From Dendrophyllia cribrosa (lineage: Eukaryota > Cnidaria > Anthozoa > Scleractinia > Dendrophylliidae): 64,000 bases of DNA. The notes beneath the pieces are model-generated. The model had not been told where the DNA came from. It saw nothing but the letters and a program-made list of their open reading frames with translations, and ran no database searches. The position numbers were made by a program, and so were the translations under genes. Shown piece after piece: positions 12,031-23,400 of this stretch; position 1 is the stretch's first letter; each line of letters begins with the position of its first letter. The DNA lies in assembly GCA_024195265.1 (NCBI GenBank), contig JAJLRJ010000010.1:15024754-15088753 (forward strand), given 5' to 3'.

Positions 12031-13252
12031 CCCTCGGACGTACACGCAAACATATACCCCAACCGTGGTACAAGGGAAGGGGGGGGGGGGGGGGGGGTGT
12101 TGCACAACCCGCCCTTGGGTTTTTGCGATGTTGCAATATTTCGAAAATATTTTACGTCTAATATATAGCCTGTGACGTTCTCTACAAGATAAGGGAAATA
12201 TTATGGGTTGTGGTGCTGCTGGGGGTCCGTGACATCATCCAAAATGGCCGCCAAGATGGTTGCCACCTTGGATTTTACTAAAAATTCAAATTTATCGGGA
12301 AAATACGGAAATTACAAATACTTTTTGCTAGAGTGGCAAAATAACATACCATTAAACATTTTGATGCTTTAGATAGCATTTTATATGTTTTGCGCCGAAA
12401 AAAGGTGAAAAACACGCATTTTTATTCGAAACTGGCTTGACTTGATGCTACTCATGACGTCATGTCTCGTTACCATAGCAACCGGTTGTCACCAAACTTT
12501 ACCAAAGTGTGTCTCAAGGATAAAAAACAGCTACTGAAGACGACATGTGCTAATCATAAATGCTCATGCAGGCAACTTAAGGCACGACTCACTGGCTTTA
12601 ATTTGGCATAGTTCCATTTGAAGAGGAAGCTTGTGCTCAATCTAAGTGAAAATTGACAGGCAACATTTTCTCGGAGCCTTAATTATATAACATATTCTTG
12701 AAGTTCGATTTCTAGTAATTGATCGTTAACGGTTAAAATCTTCAGGGCAAAATGGGGAACATAAAATCAAATTCAAGTAAATATTTTTGAGTACTTATAA
12801 TTTACATCGTTAAGGTGCTCGTAATGAATTAGCCTTGTATGCAGGTCCAAGCTTAATAGCAATGACGTAACTAAGGAAAAGAGGTCACGTAACTTACAAA
12901 AATGCTTAAAATCTTCTAATTGAAACTACAGATACCATCATACAAGGCAGAATAATATTTCTTACACTTAATTTAACAATTTAATAACAAATATTTTAAA
13001 AATTGCGTTGTGTAACAATTCCCCATGTAAGAAAAGGTGTTTTGTGACGTCACTGACACAGTAATGTCACGTGATACCAACAAATACTCTCATATGATAA
13101 GTCTAGTCAGGAGTAAATCATTCTAGCTACATCGAGCTATGATGTTGATTTTATTGATGGATGATACAGATTTCAAAATTCTTTGCGAGGGGTCTTATTG
13201 AGCTTCTGAAGACATGCCTTAAGTTGCCTGAGTGCTCTTGTGCGTCCGAGGG
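12031..13252. mobile_element. TTAA-flanked piggyBac-type non-autonomous element, 1.22 kb
   Basis: The element starts CCCTCGGACG and ends CGTCCGAGGG, with TTAA on both sides (12027-12030 and 13253-13256). TTAA targets with CCY...RGG ends are the established signature of piggyBac elements. A subterminal inverted pair (GCAGGCAACTTAAGGC at about 12568, GCCTTAAGTTGCCTG at about 13215) adds support. A G run lies at 12079-12097. No transposase frame is present. Confidence 0.75.
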
Positions 13253-13985
13253 TTAACCTGCATTAATCTATCTAGTGAGGTGGTTTGAAGAAACCTACCT
13301 CGGTTAAAAAAAATATATAATGTTCTTTAATTAATTTCCTAGAGAACTACTAACACGGTTTACATTCGGTGAAGACCAAAAATACGCGGCCGCATCAGGA
13401 ATTTTGAAATTACCCGGTTAACTACTCTAGTGCGGCCACAGCCTTTATCGACAGTATATATTTTTCCATAGTATCAATGTTTAATGCCCAAAACCTTACA
13501 AAGGATAAATATTTTTTTTTGTTTTAATTTCAGGATCAAAATATGAAAACCGGTTTGAACTGAGTTCAAGGGAGACAAAAATGCCATATTTTAATTCAGC
13601 TTCTCAATAAGAGAATAATTCAGCTTCTCAATAAGACAGGTCTGTTACGCCACAAAATGTAATAATTGACGCAAAATGTAATAGTAACCCAAAACGTAAT
13701 AACTTTTGACGCAAAATGTAATAAACTAAAGTAACGCAAAATGTAATAAATTTGACGCAAAATGTAATAACTTCAGTTTTGTCCAAGCTCAATGGGGCAG
13801 TACACGTATGAACATCTATACTTGGAAATGAAACACCCCACCTATCAATCAAGCTGTATACGTTAATTAACAATCACGTCACGTTTTATTATACAAGTCA
13901 ACTACCAAATTTGACAACCACAGCCAAAATCGATCACGTGACTAGATTGATGTTCTTTAAAATCTTTGACATTGATAAATTGACA

Positions 13986-14304
13986 TACATTAAAATTCCG
14001 AAAATAAACTCCAGGGCTTATACTTTTCAAAGGACAATTTCGAAGGGCTTTTATTCGATAGGAGCTTATATGCGGAGGCTTATTATAGGAGGGACATTTT
14101 TTTAAATGGTTAGGACTGATTGACAACAAAAAAACAGCTTAAACACTCAGAAAATAGCTTAAAAAAGCTAACCCTAACAGTCCATGGGCTTATATGAGGA
14201 GGAGGGGCTTATTATAGGAAGCTTGTTGGCGTTTCGAATTTGGGGGCTTATCATTCGGAGGGGCTTATATACAAAGGGGCTTATTTTCGGGATTTTTCGG
14301 TATG
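13986..14304. repeat. inverted-repeat element of GGGCTTATA units
   Basis: CCGAAAATAAACTCCAGGGC at the left pairs with GGGGCTTATTTTCGGGATTT at the right. The interior has repeated AGGGGCTTATATNNGGAGG units. Confidence 0.65.
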
Positions 14305-14638
14305 TAACCATTTATTTTCTTAACTATTGAACGACAAAAAACTTCCTATATAAGCAATGCAGTCCGTACGTAGTGCATGCGCTATCCAGACTGATCGAAT
14401 GTTGTTGTTTTTTGCATTTGATAACTAAATCTGCCTTTTCCTGCTTTAATCTTTACATGGGAAGCTTTTGGTTCTAAACACAAACATCTCTATCATATAT
14501 GTCATACTGAATAATGTACATTGACAGTTTCAAAACAGTATCCTGTGTTTTCTTAACAACAACTGAAGCTTTCAGAACTTTACACCAGCACAACATTTTG
14601 TGGTAAAAAAGTAGCTTATTTCTTCCAGTAAATTGACG

Positions 14639-14880
14639 TTATAAAAAAAAAAAACAGCCAAGGCTGTCGCCCACTAAGATTAGCCAAGCATTTGACCAGT
14701 TATTTGAACTAATGATGTTTTTAAGTTCCAAGACTGCGCCAGAACCTTTTCCTTTCATGGAGATTACCTTTCTGACGCTGATACGGAAAACATGGCCTGT
14801 CAGCTCTGGGATGTACATTCTGTGCAAAGGAACCTTGTCCACAATACTTTTGAAGAACGTGGATATTTCGATTTCTCGAG
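14639..14880 (-). pseudogene. coding-like fragment, unknown protein
   Basis: An open minus-strand frame of about 75 codons reads like real protein: EIEISTFFKSIVDKVPL, then PELTGHVFRISVRKV, a Lys/Gly stretch (MKGKGSGAVLELKNI) and WLILVGDSLG. It is preceded by a stop and ends in a T-run-derived FFFL tail, so any true exon edges lie inside it. A possible acceptor is the AG before CTCGAG. I do not recognise the family. It may be a decayed exon belonging to the surrounding 5-kb element or older host sequence. Confidence 0.3.
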
Positions 14881-15692
14881 CTCAGACGTTACTATATGCA
14901 TAGAAGGAGACAACGTGAACTTTTATTGTGTTTGGTGTTACTTTTATTGCCGTTTGTAATCATTTTGGAGCCATTTTGATATAGCTTTCTATTCGTTACT
15001 TCAAAGGTTCCAGCCTTATCTTCATCGCTCGGCAAACGCTCGATATCCAACTTATACTTTTCTTTTTAATTTATTTACTCCATTTTTATTACATACGTTT
15101 TTTGAAGTTAACAAGATAAGAAAAAAAAAATGGAGAAGGGCAAGATATAGGAAAACTAATTATATGCCCTATAACTAAAATACATTTTTTTAAGAAAAAC
15201 AGAAAACGCACTACTAAGAAAGGAATATAAACATAGAAGTAATATAGCTGTTACAAAATTGGTGAGACAGTGATTAATACTGAGCAAAATAGTATTGGTA
15301 AAGTGCTCTTTTGCTCTATACTTTGCTGGAAGGGGCTTCTTACCCTCTTGAATATGGTATGGTACCATTAGCGGTCGAAACGTGTAGAAAATAGGCCTGT
15401 ACATTATTTTCAAATTGCTCGGTTTTTCCCACCCTTTCCCCAAACCACGGAATTTTTGCTTTCTATAACCCAGTCCCCCTCTTCACCAAAGGTCTATTTT
15501 CCTTGTTTGCCTTCTGAGCTCCTGATGAGACAAGGCCTTCAAGTTTTTGCCTCTTGTAATGATATTCATGGTATTTTAAAACTGTAATGAGCTCATTACT
15601 TTAATGCGTGTATTTTTGATAGATAAATAGGTTACCATGCATACGTCTTACATGCAACAACCCCCCGCCCCCCCACCCGTTCTTGTTTTTAG

Positions 15693-15950
15693 ATTACACC
15701 TGAACAGAGACGTGAGGTCAGACAAGCGTTAAGGGCAATGGAAGAGTATGAGAAGGATATTGGGCGTGCGCTGGTCATGGCAGAGAGCCGTTCAAGGGAA
15801 TATGAGAAAGGAGTGGCGGATATAAGGGCTCAAGCGCTAGAGCTAAAGAAGATCGTTATAGATGCTAAGCGCATCGCTGCGCAATTATGGCTGATGGCGG
15901 GCAGCATGGACAGAAAAATTGATCTATTAATTGAAAAATTAGATTCATAA
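15693..15950 (+). CDS. terminal exon of a coiled-coil protein
   Basis: After a pyrimidine-rich tract (a C run, then TTCTTGTTTTTAG) the frame is open from 15693 to a TAA at 15948-15950, giving 85 residues. The sequence starts ITPEQRREVRQALRAMEEYE and is almost wholly helical and charged, with heptad-like hydrophobic spacing through IRAQALELKKIVIDAKRIAA, ending DLLIEKLDS. The composition is unlike the AT-rich surroundings. No upstream exon was found within the flanking inverted ends, so the start is unknown. An ATG at 15738 would give a 70-residue product. The role is unknown; a coiled-coil assembly or adaptor segment is the most that can be inferred. Confidence 0.5.
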   Translation: MTPEQRREVRQALRAMEEYEKDIGRALVMAESRSREYEKGVADIRAQALELKKIVIDAKRIAAQLWLMAGSMDRKIDLLIEKLDS

Positions 15951-16935
15951 TAGCCACCTCTTTGTGCACTAGATTTCTTTTTTATTTGTCCTGCAGCACG
16001 GATACCCATTAATAATTATATTGCGCTTGCATTTCATTTTTCATTTAATTAATAAACTAATAATTCATATCCGCAATAGTCTTTTGATATTCCATCACTA
16101 TGTAGGCTGCTTATGATCTTGCTCCCTCTGTTTCTTTTCTTCTACTGTTCCTTGTTTACCTAAAAAATTGATAAAAGAAATTATAACTTACTCCACTCAT
16201 ACCTAAACTCAGACCCCATATACTCTAGCAAAATAACTCTATGACCCTCTAATCACAGCCCAAACCCCAATTCACCCCAATCCAGCCCCAATGGACCCCA
16301 ATCCACTCCAATGTATAGGGACCCTACCTACTGCAATATAATTATGGGTTGGTTTAAGTCAATTTGGGTCTCTTACATATGTTTCTTTTCAACCAAAAGC
16401 ATCATTAGTCTACTTGTATCTTTGTGAGTACGCTTTATAGCCAGTACTTCATATCTAAATTATTATTCTTTTTATATGCATATCATGGGCCCATAAAACC
16501 ACAAACCGCGCCCCTCTGCCCCTAAAAATCTTTTAGCCCGGATTTACCATGGTCTCATATATGTGCCATAAATATCTTAAGCATCAACGAGCCTCGCGGC
16601 CCATCACCCTCCTCCTCTCTAAGCCTACCTACCCTAAAGAATTTTTTGACCGAAATTTACTATTGTTTCTCATATCCCCCCTTTTTATCACAGAATAAAT
16701 CATCCAAACTTGCTATTGTCTCTTATATCTGCCATTTTTATCACAAAATAATTAATCAAAAGAACAAATACTCCTTAGAACGCATGCTTATACTCAAACA
16801 CCCTCAAATTACTCACTAAAATCCACAAAGCCAAAAACACAAGTTTTTCCCTATCAAGTCCCCCACCCCCTCCTCTTCCCTAGCTATTTCTTCGAAATTA
16901 TTATGTTAATTTAGGTTTTAAATCATTAAATTAAA

Positions 16936-17215
16936 GTATAAGAATTAAATTAAAATTACAAAATGAAAATAGTATGATTATATGACGGCTTTAAATTAAT
17001 TTCACAACCCTCTGTTTTTCAACCCTGTTTGGTCTAATCACAATAAAAACTGATATTTCTACTGCATATAAATAATTAAAAGTGAAAAATTAAAATAGAA
17101 AAAGGAAAATAATGTGGTTACATGGCGGCGTTAAACTTGCTTCACAACTCTCTATTTTTTAACCCTGTTTGGTCTAATCACAATAAAAACTGATATCTCA
17201 ACTGCATATAATTAA
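16936..17215. repeat. tandem duplication, about 140-bp unit, two copies
   Basis: Both copies carry ACCCTGTTTGGTCTAATCAC followed by AATAAAAACTGATAT, and begin with AATTAAAAT...GAAAATA. Divergence is moderate. The preceding 16200-16330 is a low-complexity CCCCAAT-rich stretch. Confidence 0.8.
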
Positions 17216-19379
17216 TAAATTAATCTGACATAAAATTTAAACAAAAAGACTATTTTCCTTACTACTCCTTTAATTATGATTGTTGGTTATTTAGACTGGT
17301 ACCTCTAATTGGACCCAACAAAAATATCTTTTCTTTTTTATACTGTAACTATGAGATATTGGTATAAATCATACCTGTATGTACACTGTAGTTAAGCAAT
17401 AAAGAATGGGCAGGACTAAACTGTTTCAAGGCCATGGATAGCATCCTACTATCTTTGTAGTGAAACTTGTCTAATCGGGAAACTACATCTCCACTCTGCA
17501 ACAGAGCATTGTTAGGGGCATAAAAGAAAAGATTCCGGATGTCTTGATGTCATGGATTTCTCTCTCTCCGCAGCCTTTGTTGATGCAAATCTCATCAAGA
17601 GACTTCTCGTCAACTTCTGCGATAAGACATTATGAAAAATAATTTAAAATAAGTTTTTATTTCTAAATCCTCTCAAAGTTACTATAATATATTATTCTTA
17701 CTGGTAGTTCATGCCTGTCAATTCATGCCATGTAAGAAGTATATTAATACGAAATTCTAATGTGTATTGCCATTTTCTACAATTAACTTTCCCTCAGCAG
17801 ACATAAATTAAAATTAAGGCCTACATTGTGCAACTTGCAGTCATTTGTTGGGCTGCCTTCTCTTCCGTGCTATGTATCGTGCTATGTATTTGTTCTTATT
17901 CTATGCAATGGGGCAATAAAGAATCATAACCTAAAAAAACAAACACAAACCCCACCCCCCCCCCCCCCCCCCCCAATTTTCAATATATATATATATATTA
18001 TTATTAACACTTAAAATCATTAAAAGTAAAATAAAATCCCTGTTATTATTTACGACTGACTACTTTAGTTACTGAACTGCTGTCTCGTCCTCGTTGTCTA
18101 GTCCCAGTTGTTATTTTTACCTAAGGGCTATATTTTATGGCCCTCCCTTTGTCCTACCTCCCTCTTCTGCTGCCTAGCATCTAGACATTAAAAAATAGAA
18201 ATACCATTGACTGTCTTTATTGAACTGATGTCTCGTCTCTGTGTTCGACCGCAGGCGTGTCTGCTTTATTATTTAAACCTGTCGTCTATACATCCATTAT
18301 ATGACCTAAAAATTTTTAAAAAAATGTTAAATTCCAATTAAATCCTAAAAAAGTGGATATTAAAACTTTGTTTTAATATCAATTGCAGCAATTACAGTTA
18401 TACAAATGTATTATTGCATTTTGTATACCTTTTAAAAGAAACAAAAAGCCGTGAACAACTTGATTGATAGGTGGCGTTTGTCAAACTGAAGTTATTACAT
18501 TTTGCGTCAAATTTATGAGATTTTGCGTTACTTTAGTTTATTACATTTTGAGTCGAAAGTTATTACATTTTGGGTTACTATTACATTTGGCGTCAATTAT
18601 TACATTTTGTGGCGTAACACGGTCTCTTCCTTTTAAAGGTGTAAGATATCATGCTTACCTTTTAAATGGGGAAAAATCGCAATAGTGAATGAAAGGCCAA
18701 AGATGCAAGAGTCAGTAAGGATGCGGCTAAAACTGAGAGTAGAGGTGAAGAATGCTGGATGTTTACTGATCACCTTGACTAGTCTGTGACGTCATCACAT
18801 TAATATTATCAATTCATAAAAACCGAAACTCGCGTTCTCTAAGGGTACTCAATCTTCGAGAGACAAAAACTCCAAAACACCTTTTATTCGACCAAAATAG
18901 ACCTTATTCATAAATGGCGGCCGATTTATTATTCTTTATATTCATGCTTATTGGCCTACCAAGCCTCGTTAACATGTGCAAATTTTGGTAAAAATAACAG
19001 GAATTATTAAACTTGATGATTTTACCATAGGCAGCCAAATATCTCTGGAGTTTCATTACCACACTCATTGGTGATACAGAAAAATGGAGAGAAGCCTGAT
19101 GAAATTGGCATGTGTGCAGAAATGTCTGCTATGAATGTAAACGGGGTCGTAGAAAAAACACCAACATGTCAATAACTTGGTAAGAACTGTCTAAAAATAA
19201 ATCCAACTTAGACGGAACTGCTGAAGAAAGCAAAGAGTAATTTCAATGATTATATCATAAGGCTAACAGTCTCAGTAAAGATAATCATTCTTTCTACTTC
19301 TTACGTATATTGTTTTTAACCAGTATGTAGTCAATAAGTAAAACACTACAGACATCTTCTGGAGCTTGATCCGCAATGC

Positions 19380-19905
19380 GCAAGACAGTTTACAGCTAAG
19401 CAAATCGCTCAAAACGTCAGCTTTCAATCTCTTTATATTATGGTGGCCAATAGGCTTTTATCACGCGGCGGCCATGTTGACTCCCCAGAGAATAAAATGC
19501 TTTGTTTTTGCCCGCCTAACCTCGTTTTCAACTTCTCCACTGCGAGGCTTAGCGGCGTAAATCTTTTCTTTTTATACAAAATGGCGGAGCGTGATAAAGG
19601 CCCATTTAATTTGTCAACTCGGTTGATAAGATAAATTGGCCACCATAAAAAGGATTGATAGATAAAGTTTCAAGCGCTAACCCTTTCTTAGAGCAAATCG
19701 CTCGAGATGTCAGCTTTCAATTTCTTTATGGTATCCAATTTACTTTATTAACTCGGCTGATAATATAAATTGGCGACCATAAAAAGGATTGATAGATGAA
19801 GTTTGGAGCGCTCGCCCTTTCTTAGAGCAAATCGCTCGAAACGTCAGCTTCCAATCTCTTTATGGTGGCCAGTTTAATTTGTCAACTCGGATGATAAAAC
19901 CAAAT
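19380..19905 (+). repeat. tandem array of Penelope-type terminal repeats
   Basis: Units contain AAATCGCTCGAAACGTCAGC, then TTCCAATCTCTTTATGGTGG, TCAACTCGGNTGATAA and GGATTGATAGAT. Copies at about 19690 and 19826 are 137 bases apart; a further one lies at about 19400. The same modules in the opposite direction lie beside the Penelope-like coding region at 63360-63450, which is the basis for the call. No coding part of the element is present here. Confidence 0.6.
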
Positions 19906-21030
19906 TTTCGACGCAGCACAATTTTCTATCGGGTGAACGGGTGAAAAGCAGTCGATCGCGTGATGGTAGCTTTAGATGGATCTGCCACCACGCTGATCTA
20001 CCCTAGAGTGTAGGTAGGAAGCTGCCCGAAAACTATAGTATGTAGATACAGCTTACATCCATGATATGCATATAAGCCTGACGTATGTAACGTTTGCTTT
20101 TTTCTAGGAAGAAGAGATGGCGTACCATTGCTTTATAAAACATTACCATATTTCTTAGATTAATGCATTTAATTTGAATTGATTTTATAAACCTAAAGCT
20201 TAATTTAAAATATATTTTCAGATGAAACCAATCATAACTTTAGGGATGTACTGCAAAAAAAAATACCACTGTAAGAACTTTAATAAATTTAATCAGTAGC
20301 TTAAAAACATGAAGTTTGAAAACACGTTACTTGCCTTGATTTTTCCCAAGCCCTAAAAGACAAGAGTAAGCAGGTTGCCATTAATATGCGTACAACCCTT
20401 CTGTAACCAGTTGCCTACAAAAGTTGGCCGTTGTTTTTTTTATTACAGTATTACTTCGTACAACAGGTCGTGTGAATTTCTTGATATCATGTAGCAAAAA
20501 GGCTTTTATACCTTTCTAGTAAAGTTTCTAGTTGTTTGTTAGATTTTTTCGTTTCTATCATTTCGTATTTTTCTAAATTATAGCGCCCACCCTCGACAAA
20601 ACTACTTTCCTTCCAGTAATCCAATAATTAGCAAACGTTAATTGCATTTTAAGAACTCGATTCATGCAATTTTAAAGAATTAAACCGGATTAAAATGAGA
20701 TTGATAAAGAAAGTTTTAACGTAAGTTGAAACAAAAAATATATATTTGAGCACTCTTAGAGCTTGATCAAGAAAATATGGTATAAAGATAAAGTAACAAC
20801 CATGTTCCGTAGGTTCTCGCTAAACTATGCGCTTCTAATCGCTAAATTTTCAATATACCGCAGCTGCCTACTCGACGTAACACTCTCTTTCGACAGCTTT
20901 CTCACACTCTTACATGAAAAACTAAACATCCAGAAGCAGATTGCTATAAAAAAATAAGACCATTACCGCCTTCGAAAAAACTTTTCATCATCTTCTTTGA
21001 CTTTTACAGTTACTTTTTTTGTAATTTGTA

Positions 21031-21365
21031 ATGTAGTGTAGTGTAGTGTAGTGTAGTGTAGTGTAGTGTAGTGTAGTGTAGTGTAGTGTAGTGTAGTGTA
21101 GTGTAGTGTAGTGTAGTGTAGTGTAGTGTAGTGTAGTGTAGTGTAGTGTAGTGTAGTGTAGTGTAGTGTAGTGTAGTGTAGTGTAGTGTAGTGTAGTGTA
21201 GTGTAGTGTAGTGTAGTGTAGTGTAGTGTAGTGTAGTGTAGTGTAGTGTAGTGTAGTGTAGTGTAGTGTAGTGTAGTGTAGTGTAGTGTAGTGTAGTGTA
21301 GTGTAGTGTAGTGTAGTGTAGTGTAGTGTAGTGTAGTGTAATGTAATGTAATGTAATGTAATGTA
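21031..21365. repeat. pentanucleotide array (GTGTA)n, about 66 copies
   Basis: Nearly pure GTGTA repeats, ending in about five ATGTA variants. Long open frames on the minus strand encode only repeated LHYTT and are artefacts. Confidence 0.98.
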
Positions 21366-21540
21366 TTTCAAGTTTGTTTAGCACTTTAATTTGCTAGTAA
21401 ATTAGTTTAAGTCCAGGGTGTAAGTGGTTTCGTTAATGTATTGTAACTTGTAACGTAGTGGTTAGTTTTGTAAACTTGTCCTTTTTTTTTTTAGTTTGTG
21501 ACAATAATTAAATAATTAAATAAAAGTATTAAAACAATCA

Positions 21541-21960
21541 TTCATAGCGGAGCCTAGCCGGGCCGAAGGCCCGGCTGCGGAGCCCCATACTCATAGAACC
21601 TATGCCCTCATTTTTCATGGTCATGGCTAGCGGAATGTTTCGCGGGCGCTGTCTGCAACAAAAACATGTGTGTCTGCAACAAAAACATGTGTGTCGCGCA
21701 AGGCTACCGCGCATGCGCGTATGACGCCACACAACATCGGGATCTTAGCGGAGGACTAGCTCGCGGGCGCGTATGACGTCGCAAAACATGCGCGTACGAC
21801 GTCATGTTGAAACCAAAGCGAGGTTTTTTTTTCGCGTGGTTACACGGCCGAATGTCACGTCAGCTGGGAAAACACTTTGATGTTTTGCTGTGTTTACTGA
21901 GCGGAGAAAACGGTTTTATATTAAAGTCGTTATTTTCCTGCATTTTTTCGTGGTTTGCTA
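21541..21960. repeat. dispersed repeat, first copy (second at 22845-23160)
   Basis: The unit begins CGGAG, then CTAGCCGGGCCGAAGGCCCG and CATACTCATAGAACCTATGC, and continues TCGCGGGCGCTGTCTGCAAC. The first about 190 bases are nearly identical in both copies. After a gap, similarity resumes at CCTGCATTTTTTCG(T/C)GGTTTGC. The two direct copies are about 1.3 kb apart and both face the Arg-rich exon at 23401. Confidence 0.85.
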
Positions 21961-22844
21961 CTCAAGACAGGGATGCTAATTAAGGGATACTCAGAAGTCG
22001 CTTTAGTGGAAAAAGAAGAGCTTTCAGGGATAAAATCTTGCTTTGAGGAACTATATACGATTTTAGCAATGCGAGACGGATGGGTTCGTTTTACGGATTT
22101 CAGCACCAAAGCGGAGATTTAAAGAATTTCCAAGCACAGTAGTCGCCGGAGGGACTTAAAGGTAAAACAAATTACATTTTTCGATGGGAATTTATCTTGA
22201 TATCAATCTGAGATTGACTTTTTGTTAATGTGTTCTCGTTAGTTTTGGAGAATTGTTTTTAAACGTGTAGCTTAAATTCAGTTGTATTAATTTCTTAAAT
22301 TTCATCGAAGACACGGCTCGGCCTCGATGCGCGTTTTGCGTTTTGCTTTTCAACATAAACTAATGGAGATTTGAATAAAATTTTTCGAAAGAAGATTGTG
22401 TTGTTTATTTTTATGTGTTTGTTCATTCATTACATAGGTTGAAAAGCGATTTTATGTAAACAAAACAAGACTTGAATTTTATTATAGTTCTAACTTCACT
22501 TGCGTGGCCGTATGCAAATATGTTTGTGTATTTTTGGCAATTTTGATTTCCAAATCAGTTTCTCAGGCATTTTTTGACAAGCAACAACTGTATTTTTTAA
22601 CAGTAGTCGTAATAGTTATTCTAGACGGAGAAAAAGTTGTTTTTGTGAACTATGTACTGTGCAGACGGTCGGGTAATACTGTTTTTGAGAATTGCTAAAA
22701 TTGAAAAATAGCCCGGTCGTCAATATTAATCTTAATTCTTGTGCTTCCGACCTTTCACCTATTAGTTAAGTTTCATCTTAGTTAAGCTTGTTCAGAGGGT
22801 CTTCAGAGGGCGCCGCTGTTAGGCTAAGCCTAACTATATATAGT

Positions 22845-23160
22845 AGCGGAGGACTAGCCGGGCCGAAGGCCCGGCTTCGGAGCCCCATACTCATAGAACC
22901 TATGCCCTCATTTTTCATGGTCATGGCTAGCGGAATGTTTCGCGGGCGCTGTCTGCAACAAAAACTTGTGTGTCGGAGATATGTGTTGCGCAAGGCTAGC
23001 GCGCATGCGCGTATGACGCCACACAACATCCGGGATCTTAGCAATTTATGTTGCGTCAGCTAGTATTTACTTCTGTATTTATTAGCGGATCGAGGAAACT
23101 ATTTGCAAAATCGTTTTACCCTGCATTTTTTCGCGGTTTGCAACTCAAGACAGGTTTCAC
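22845..23160. repeat. dispersed repeat, second copy
   Basis: Second direct copy of the repeat at 21541. It includes the GCGCATGCGCGTATGACGCC segment, seen at 21711 in the first copy. Confidence 0.85.
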
Positions 23161-23400
23161 ATTTCTCAGACAGTGGTCAAGACCGCATTTCAGGCTTCGT
23201 GACTCTGCTAGTCAAGCGTTTTTGGAGGAATATAGAGCTAAGTGCTTACTTTTGAACCTGATTTTGTCTTAAATTCAAGCTAGTAGATCGTCGAAGCATT
23301 TGTTTACAGCTAAACTCTTTTGAATTTATTTGTGCTTTCGCCCTTGTTCACTTTTGGCGTGCATTTAAAAAGGCTTAAATTTTGAATAATTAGGTTATAT

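Larger units (their letters stand above)
13643..18619. mobile_element. 5-kb element with long repeat-rich inverted ends
   Basis: TGTTACGCCACAAAATGTAA at 13643 is matched inversely by TTACATTTTGTGGCGTAACA ending at 18619. Both ends carry a series of about 20-base repeats of CGCAAAATGTAATAA (left about 13643-13775, right about 18490-18619). Similarity continues inward to CCACCTATCAATCAAG at about 13840 and its inverse at about 18460. A clear target duplication was not found. The inside holds a hairpin, a tandem duplication, a minus-strand coding fragment and a plus-strand terminal exon, but no recognisable transposase. It could be a non-autonomous element carrying cargo, or two solo elements of the same family lying in opposite directions. 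Confidence 0.6.

Noticed and set aside
20988..21384. Two long minus-strand frames of repeated LHYTT
   Set aside because: They are translations of the GTGTA microsatellite.
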